Below are positions 6,782-11,433 of a DNA stretch of 11,433 nt, one piece after another. The translations under genes and the position numbers were made by a program. The number at the start of each line of letters is the position of its first letter. The stretch's first letter is position 1. The stretch comes from Psychrosphaera sp. (GTDB taxonomy: Bacteria; Pseudomonadota; Gammaproteobacteria; Enterobacterales; Alteromonadaceae): NCBI GenBank assembly GCA_028098005.1, contig JAOHFM010000051.1, forward strand, positions 1 to 11,433, in the 5' to 3' direction. The notes under the pieces are model-generated. The model did no database searches and had not been told where the DNA came from. It saw only the letters and a list, made by a program, of their open reading frames with translations.

Positions 6782-6803
6782 GCAGCTCAAGATTTAGAGC
6801 TGC
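6782..6803. other. Hairpin between the crotonase gene and the small membrane protein gene
   Basis: Perfect 7-base arms GCAGCTC (6782-6788) and GAGCTGC (6797-6803) around an 8-base loop. It is GC-rich against an AT-rich background. No T-run follows on either strand, so it is not a standard intrinsic terminator. It may be a 3' stabilising structure or processing site. Confidence 0.45.
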
Positions 6804-6828
6804 CAATAGCAAGATAATAGTAGACAGT

Positions 6829-6849
6829 GGTGTCGGAAAAACCAACACC
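6829..6849. other. Strong hairpin 29 bases downstream of the small membrane protein gene
   Basis: Arms GGTGTCGG (6829-6836) and CCAACACC (6842-6849) form an 8-base-pair stem with one mismatch or G-U pair and a five-base loop. On the - strand the loop is T5 and the flank lacks a U-tract. It may mark the 3' end of the small-protein transcript, or be part of an RNA element with the neighbouring hairpin at 6782-6803. Confidence 0.45.
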
Positions 6850-6878
6850 TTAACTTTGTATGTAAATTTAAATTGAGT

Positions 6879-6971
6879 TTAAAGCTGAGTTGCAAATGTA
6901 ACTATTGCAATAATAGCAACAGCAACACAAACATGACCCAAACCAAACCCTTTACCAAAAGATGAAAACAT
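6879..6971 (-). CDS. Putative 30-residue single-span membrane protein
   Basis: I do not recognise the family. The ATG at 6971 opens a 30-codon frame ending in TAA. The first ~12 residues are glycine/phenylalanine-rich with one lysine (MFSSFGKGFGLG), followed by a continuous hydrophobic segment (about 13-27: HVCVAVAIIAIVTFA) ending TQL. This is the shape of a small inner-membrane protein. AAAGG (6980-6984) lies 8 bases upstream, an excellent ribosome binding site. A sigma-70-like promoter and a leader hairpin lie further upstream, and a hairpin follows. It fills an otherwise unexplained 358-base gap. It is on the same strand as hupE and the crotonase gene but looks separately transcribed. Function unknown; it could modulate a membrane complex. 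The chance that it is an accidental frame is reduced but not removed by these signals. Confidence 0.6.
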   Translation of the reverse strand: MFSSFGKGFGLGHVCVAVAIIAIVTFATQL

Positions 6972-7010
6972 CTGTCTGACCTTTATTATTATTGTTAGTA
7001 GATTCTTTTT

Positions 7011-7031
7011 GTTGGTGCTTTATTCACCAAC
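7011..7031. other. Hairpin in the leader of the small membrane protein transcript
   Basis: Perfect 7-base arms GTTGGTG (7011-7017) and CACCAAC (7025-7031) around a 7-base loop. With the predicted promoter at 7042-7070, the transcript would start near 7035, putting this stem at its extreme 5' end. A 5' stem of this kind can protect an mRNA. There is no U-tract in the right place, so I do not call it the hupE terminator. Confidence 0.5.
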
Positions 7032-7041
7032 CAATAAACCC

Positions 7042-7070
7042 AGTCTAAATAATTAAAAAACGCTTTTCAA
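7042..7070 (-). promoter_or_regulatory. Sigma-70-like promoter for the 30-residue membrane protein
   Basis: On the - strand: TTGAAA (7070-7065), 17-base AT-rich spacer, TAGACT (7047-7042). It lies immediately after the hupE stop codon and about 70 bases before the small ORF start, so it could drive that ORF independently. Confidence 0.5.
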
Positions 7071-7077
7071 CACCAAA

Positions 7078-7878
7078 TTACAAAATTCTTTCAAAAAACC
7101 AATACAGCCCCACTATGGCAATAATACCCGACATTGGCACCTGCACAAATGCTCTATAGGTTGGCTTTTTAGACCACCAATAGAACACAGCAGTAGCTGC
7201 GATTAACACTGCTAACTGGCCTAGTTCTACGCCAATATTAAATGCAAAAAGCGCGGTTAAAAATGCCTCTTGTGGTAAACCAAAATCGCTCAAAACTGAT
7301 GCAAACCCTAGCCCATGTAAAAGACCAAAAAACACAATTACCCATAGTCTCGTAGAGCTTGTGTGTTCATTCCTAATATTGTCTATGGCCATCCAGGCAA
7401 TACTTAATGCAATTAGAGGCTCTACAATACTTCCGCTCAATGAAATAAAACCTAAACTTGATAATACTAATGTTACTGAATGTGCCAATGTAAATGCCGT
7501 AATTTGCCAAAATAGCTTTTTAAATAAAACGGTTGAGAAAAATAAAGCTAAGACAAACAGTATATGGTCTAAACCTAACGGCAATATATGGACAAAGCCA
7601 CTTTTAGTATATTTTTCAATGCGCTCAAAGTTAGTTAAACCATCAGATACGGCTCTGTCATTATTATTTAAGTTCGACATCGCATCCAACATTTCTTTGG
7701 AAGGCGTTACCTTCTGGCTAATACTCGTCTTAGATGATTCAACAGTAACGTTTGATTCGTTTAGTGTTTCTGATGCCATTGAATTAATTGAAAAAAGCGC
7801 CGCTAAAGATAAAAACGCAATAAAACAGATCCATTGAAGGTTCGTTAAAAATATTTTCTTATTATTAGAGAGGGACAA
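7078..7878 (-). CDS. HupE/UreJ-family membrane protein
   Basis: Polytopic inner-membrane protein of the HupE/UreJ superfamily, whose better-known members are linked to nickel or other metal supply for hydrogenase and urease. Seen: an N-terminal hydrophobic segment (about 15-35, signal peptide or anchor, ending SMAS), a ~55-residue polar linker, then about six membrane segments from residue 102. The conserved GFVHILPLGLDHILFVLALF (94-113) carries H97, D104 and H105. H133 (TLAHS), H188 (FFGLLHGLGFA) and E153/E218 (NIGVELGQ) are further candidate metal ligands inside membrane segments. The start is TTG at 7878, supported by AGGAA about 8 bases upstream; the next in-frame ATG would remove the signal sequence. 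No hydrogenase or urease gene is nearby, so its substrate is open. It is divergent from the amidohydrolase gene. Confidence 0.87.
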   Translation of the reverse strand: MSLSNNKKIFLTNLQWICFIAFLSLAALFSINSMASETLNESNVTVESSKTSISQKVTPSKEMLDAMSNLNNNDRAVSDGLTNFERIEKYTKSGFVHILPLGLDHILFVLALFFSTVLFKKLFWQITAFTLAHSVTLVLSSLGFISLSGSIVEPLIALSIAWMAIDNIRNEHTSSTRLWVIVFFGLLHGLGFASVLSDFGLPQEAFLTALFAFNIGVELGQLAVLIAATAVFYWWSKKPTYRAFVQVPMSGIIAIVGLYWFFERIL

Positions 7879-7899
7879 CTTTAAATTCCTTTAAATTTT

Positions 7900-7928
7900 A
7901 ATGTATCGCGATATTTTACCTCGAACAA
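7900..7928 (-). promoter_or_regulatory. Candidate hupE promoter containing a TATCGCGATA palindrome
   Basis: On the - strand: TTGTTC (7928-7923), 17 bases, TACATT (7905-7900). The 10-base perfect palindrome TATCGCGATA (7904-7913) overlaps the -10 side of the spacer, a place where a regulator could block polymerase. Both boxes are imperfect, so confidence is low. Confidence 0.35.
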
Positions 7929-8024
7929 TAAAACAAAACACCTCAGTTAACCAACATAGTTGGCTTTTCATCGCAAGTAGGTGACGGATGCCAAAAAGCT
8001 AAGTACACTAATTTGATAGCAATT

Positions 8025-8047
8025 TATAATAACAATACATCAGGGAA
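8025..8047 (+). promoter_or_regulatory. -10 element and ribosome binding site of the amidohydrolase gene
   Basis: A perfect TATAAT (8025-8030) would start transcription near 8037. The -35 at proper spacing (AGTACA, 8002-8007) is weak. CAGGGA (8042-8047) lies about 5 bases before the ATG at 8053, giving a very short leader. The ATG begins a clear signal peptide, which supports this start. Confidence 0.5.
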
Positions 8048-8052
8048 AACTA

Positions 8053-11000
8053 ATGAAAAAAGCGATTAAGCTAACACTCCTTAGTGTTGCATTAACGTCG
8101 GCCTATATTGCCCCAGCGCATTCATTTATCGCCGATAAAAACGTTGCAGCGGAAGAGTCTGCAACTAAAGACGACAAAAAGTGGGATGTTAAAAATCCCA
8201 CTGGCGAAATGAAAACTGTATCTATTAATACCGACGAATCAACTTGGTCAAATTTAGACGTACATCCAAATGGTAAAACGATTATTTTTGATATGCTTGG
8301 TGATATTTACACCATGCCAATCTCTGGTGGTGAAGCCAAACCTTTAGTTTTAGGTTTTGACTGGAACATGCAGGCGACATATAGCCCTGATGGTAAAAAA
8401 ATAGCTTTTTTGAGTGACCGCGATGGCATGATGAACGTTTGGGTTATGAACGCAGACGGAAGCGACCCTGTTCAAATTACTAAACAAACAAGCCACACTA
8501 TCCATACACCAACATGGAGTCCTGATGGTCAATTTATTGCAGTAACTCGAGGTGTGATGTCGTCTCGCTCTGTGGCAGCTGGTGAAATTTGGCTGTACCA
8601 CCACACAGGTGGAAGCGGTACTAAAGTGAAGTCTGGTTCTTATGGTGCGTTTAACCAAAAAAATATCACTGATCCTAAATTCTCTCCAGATGGAAAATAC
8701 TTATATTACACTCAAGACGTTACAGGCGGTCGTGTTTGGCAATACAATAAAAACTCCACTTCTGAACTGTTTAACATTATCAGACACGATTTAGATACTG
8801 GTGAAGAAGAGCGTTATATTGGCGGTGCAGGTGGTGCAGTTATCCCAACACCATCTCCTGATGGCAAATATATGGCCTACTTAAAACGTGAAGATACTAA
8901 AACTGTTTTATACATCAAAGACCTGAAGTCTGGTTTGGATACCCGTTTATACACAGAAATGGAAAGAGACCATCAAGAGACATTTGGTACAGAAGGTAAT
9001 TATGCCTACTTTGATTGGACTCCAAACAGCAAAAACATCGTATTTTGGAGTAATGGTAAGTTTCAATCCGTTGATATTAAAAACAAACAGATTGCTAATA
9101 TTCCATTTAACGTAAAAGTAGAAAAACAAGTACAGCAAGCCATTCGTGTTGCAGTAGATGTAGCACCGGACAAAGTGAACGTGAAACAAACTCGCTGGGC
9201 AACAATGTCACCAAAAGGTGATCGAATTGTGTATCAAGCGCTTGGTAAGTTGTATGTTCGTTATGTTGAGTCTGGAAAAGTTAAACGACTTACCAAACAA
9301 AACGATCATGACGAGTACTACCCTAGTTTTTCTCGTGATGGTAAGTACATTACTTATTCAACATGGAATGATGAAGACTTAGGAACCGTTCGGGTAGTTA
9401 AAGCCCGTGGCGGCAAAGGAAAGGTCATTACAAAAGAGCCTGGACATTACATGCAACCTCGCTTCTCTCCAGACGGTCAATCAGTCGTTTTTAATCGCTT
9501 TACCGGTGGTTACATTACCTCTCCAGAGTGGTCAATGGAGCCAGGTGTATATATTGCTGATGTAAAAGGCAAAAATATGAAGCGCGTTATTAAGAGCGGC
9601 AGCGATGCGCACTTTGGTGCCGATAACGACAAGATTTTCTATACCTCATATCAATCTGGGTCCTACGGTACAAAACGTAAGTTAGTTGAAGTGAATTTAG
9701 ACGGCTTTGATCAACGTGATGTTTTGAAAGGCGACAAAGTGACTGAGTTTAAAGTATCGCCAAATGGTCAATGGGTTGCATTTACATATCAATACAATGC
9801 TTATATTGCACCATTTTCAAAAGTAGGCACTTTACAATCAATTGGTCCAAAATCGTCTTGGGTTCCGGTTGGACAAGCTTCAAAAACTAGTGGTTCCGAA
9901 TTACATTGGTCCGCTGACAGCACAACATTACATTGGTCAAATGCTTCTACTCTTTACTCGCGAAAAGTAGCTGACACTTTGGACTATTTAGCAAAAAGCG
10001 ATGAAGCACTGCCAGAACCAACAAGCACAGGTATAGATCTTAGTTTTGAAGTGGATGCTGATATACCAGATTCAAAAGTCGCTCTAGTTGGCGGCAGAGT
10101 AGTAACAATGCGTGATGCAGACAACAACCAAGAAATCATCGAGAACGGTGTGGTACTTGTTGAAGGCAATAGAATTGTGAAAGTCGGTAACCGTGCTGAT
10201 ATTAAAATCCCTCGTGGCTATAAGACGGTAGATGTTAGCGGCAAAACATTAGTGCCTGGCATTATCGATTCGCACGCTCATGGTTCTCAAGGTACACGTC
10301 AAATTATTCCTCAACAAAACTGGAAAAACTTTTCGTCTATTGGTTTTGGGGTAACAACCCTTTACGACCCTTCTAATGATAACCGTGAAATATTTGCCGC
10401 AGCTGAGTTGCAACGTACAGGTAAAATTGTAGGCCCACGAATTTTCTCTACGGGACGAATCCTTTACGCTGGCTACTCTCCGGGTGCTACAGCTAAAATC
10501 GACAACTATGATGACGCCAAATATCATATAAAGCGCACTCAAGACAACGGCGCCGTGTCTGTTAAAAGTTACAACCATCCTCGTCGTGATACACGTCAGC
10601 AGGTATTAGCAGCAGCCCGTGAACTGGGCGTTAATGTTGTTCCTGAAGGTGGCGGTAAGTTATATCAAAATATGACCATGGTTATTGATGGCCATACAAC
10701 CCTTGAGCACTCTCTAAATATCCCTCGTGGTTATAAAGATTTAACGCAAATTTGGAGTCAAACTGAAACAGCTTACAACCCAACATTTGTGGTTGCATAC
10801 GGCGGTTTATCTGGTGAGCGTTACTGGTATGACAAAACAAACGTGTGGGAAAATGAACGCTTAATGCGCTTTGCGCCTCGTTATATTATTGAACCAATTT
10901 CAATACGTCGTGAAAAAGCACCAGAAGATCATTATAACCATATTGAAGTGGCTAAGTACGCAAAAACACTTCGTGACAATGGCGTTAGAGTCTTAATTGG

Positions 11001-11397
11001 CGCACATGGTCAACGTGAAGGTTTAGCCGCTCACTGGGAAATGTGGATGATGGCTCAAGGTGGATTTACGCCTTGGGAAGCATTGCGTGGCGCTACCTAC
11101 GACGGTGCTATGGCCTTAGGTATGGATAAAGACTTAGGTTCTATTGAAGCTGGTAAACTAGCAGATATAGTTATTATTGAAGAAGACGTCCTTTCTGATA
11201 TTCGTAAATCTGAGTTTATATCTCACACTATGATTAATGGTCGTTTATTTGATGCTAAAACAATGAACGAAGTCGCAACCGGCGATTACAAAGCTAAACC
11301 ACTATTCTTTGACCGTTTAAATATCAATGCGATGCCTACCGCAACCGCAACTGAACTTAAACAAAAAGAAGAAAAATACCATTGGACGCATCACTAA
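8053..11397 (+). CDS. Exported TolB-like beta-propeller / amidohydrolase fusion protein
   Basis: A complete 1114-residue secreted or periplasmic protein. Sec signal peptide at about 1-24 (MKKAIKLTLL... APAHS). Residues ~60-640 are a TolB/WD40-like (PD40) propeller with repeated SPDG-type blade motifs near 111, 156, 211, 268, 386, 427, 472 and 569. Residues ~675-1075 are a metal-dependent amidohydrolase: GIIDSHAHG (H741, H743), VKSY (K838), VPEGGG (E865), DGHTTLEHS (H881, H886) and GAHGQ (H985, where many amidohydrolases have the final aspartate), ending with the family LGSIEAGKLADIVII block. By analogy it cleaves an amide or cyclic amide, perhaps a peptide-derived compound, with the propeller binding substrate or partners; the substrate is unknown. 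Relatives with both domains occur widely in Alteromonadales and Bacteroidota. It is followed by TAA TAG, with no terminator before the window ends. Confidence 0.92.
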   Translation: MKKAIKLTLLSVALTSAYIAPAHSFIADKNVAAEESATKDDKKWDVKNPTGEMKTVSINTDESTWSNLDVHPNGKTIIFDMLGDIYTMPISGGEAKPLVLGFDWNMQATYSPDGKKIAFLSDRDGMMNVWVMNADGSDPVQITKQTSHTIHTPTWSPDGQFIAVTRGVMSSRSVAAGEIWLYHHTGGSGTKVKSGSYGAFNQKNITDPKFSPDGKYLYYTQDVTGGRVWQYNKNSTSELFNIIRHDLDTGEEERYIGGAGGAVIPTPSPDGKYMAYLKREDTKTVLYIKDLKSGLDTRLYTEMERDHQETFGTEGNYAYFDWTPNSKNIVFWSNGKFQSVDIKNKQIANIPFNVKVEKQVQQAIRVAVDVAPDKVNVKQTRWATMSPKGDRIVYQALGKLYVRYVESGKVKRLTKQNDHDEYYPSFSRDGKYITYSTWNDEDLGTVRVVKARGGKGKVITKEPGHYMQPRFSPDGQSVVFNRFTGGYITSPEWSMEPGVYIADVKGKNMKRVIKSGSDAHFGADNDKIFYTSYQSGSYGTKRKLVEVNLDGFDQRDVLKGDKVTEFKVSPNGQWVAFTYQYNAYIAPFSKVGTLQSIGPKSSWVPVGQASKTSGSELHWSADSTTLHWSNASTLYSRKVADTLDYLAKSDEALPEPTSTGIDLSFEVDADIPDSKVALVGGRVVTMRDADNNQEIIENGVVLVEGNRIVKVGNRADIKIPRGYKTVDVSGKTLVPGIIDSHAHGSQGTRQIIPQQNWKNFSSIGFGVTTLYDPSNDNREIFAAAELQRTGKIVGPRIFSTGRILYAGYSPGATAKIDNYDDAKYHIKRTQDNGAVSVKSYNHPRRDTRQQVLAAARELGVNVVPEGGGKLYQNMTMVIDGHTTLEHSLNIPRGYKDLTQIWSQTETAYNPTFVVAYGGLSGERYWYDKTNVWENERLMRFAPRYIIEPISIRREKAPEDHYNHIEVAKYAKTLRDNGVRVLIGAHGQREGLAAHWEMWMMAQGGFTPWEALRGATYDGAMALGMDKDLGSIEAGKLADIVIIEEDVLSDIRKSEFISHTMINGRLFDAKTMNEVATGDYKAKPLFFDRLNINAMPTATATELKQKEEKYHWTHH

Positions 11398-11433
11398 TAG
11401 ACGCGATTAATTTGAAATAATTATATCCAATTT

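Noticed and set aside
7011..7031. Hairpin as a rho-independent terminator of hupE
   Set aside because: The T-run lies on the 5' side for the + strand and becomes an A-run after the stem on the - strand. No U-tract follows in the needed direction.
7361..7837. + strand 158-residue open frame
   Set aside because: Antisense to the membrane segments of the hupE-like gene. Length comes from AT-rich hydrophobic codons on the other strand.
8053..9980. Repeated SPDG-encoding segments as a DNA repeat array
   Set aside because: They are diverged protein-level beta-propeller blade motifs, not nucleotide repeats or CRISPR.
8350..10578. Four - strand open frames inside the amidohydrolase gene (8350-8658, 8947-9189, 9984-10169, 10249-10578)
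   Set aside because: Antisense to a continuous, motif-rich coding region; no domains and no plausible starts.
11398..11433. Terminator after the amidohydrolase gene
   Set aside because: Only 36 bases remain and none forms a stem with a U-tract; the signal, if any, is beyond the window.

Overview
The window looks like chromosomal DNA from a marine gammaproteobacterium of the Alteromonadales type (Colwelliaceae, Thalassotalea or Pseudoalteromonas-like). This rests on the low G+C content, the protein similarity to E. coli and Vibrio housekeeping genes, the bamD / rluD-pgeF-clpB gene order (as in E. coli), and the large exported TolB-propeller amidohydrolase at the right end. The genus cannot be fixed by eye.

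Left part (1-4404): the first ~400 bases hold the start of an iron/heme/B12-type ABC transporter ATPase on the + strand. It collides tail to tail with clpB on the - strand. Both genes lose their 3' parts at the same point (about 390-410), which carries an 18-base palindrome. This is either a rearrangement breakpoint or an assembly/amplification chimera, and it is the most abnormal spot in the window. To its right is the conserved block: clpB (proteostasis, with a possible heat-shock promoter), pgeF (peptidoglycan editing) and rluD (23S rRNA pseudouridylation), all on the - strand. bamD (outer-membrane protein assembly) is divergent on the + strand and ends in a bidirectional terminator.

Middle (4405-6719): a short - strand unit encodes a stand-alone CheY-like receiver followed by a HlyU-like ArsR regulator. 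The divergent smrA gene converges on a crotonase-fold gene, and each of these two has its intrinsic terminator inside the other's 3' end. The crotonase lacks both hydratase glutamates but has the isomerase-type glutamate.

Right part (6720-11433): the 358-base gap between the crotonase and hupE-like genes is not empty. It holds a plausible 30-residue single-span membrane protein gene with its own promoter, a good ribosome binding site and three strong hairpins around it. Upstream are a HupE/UreJ-family membrane protein with a signal peptide and, divergent from it, the 1114-residue exported beta-propeller/amidohydrolase fusion, which is complete.

I see no CRISPR array, transposase, tRNA/rRNA gene, phage gene or defence island. 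Most of the window is ordinary core genome. The small membrane protein locus and the ABC/clpB junction are the places that merit a second look; I do not see convincing evidence of a new multi-gene system.
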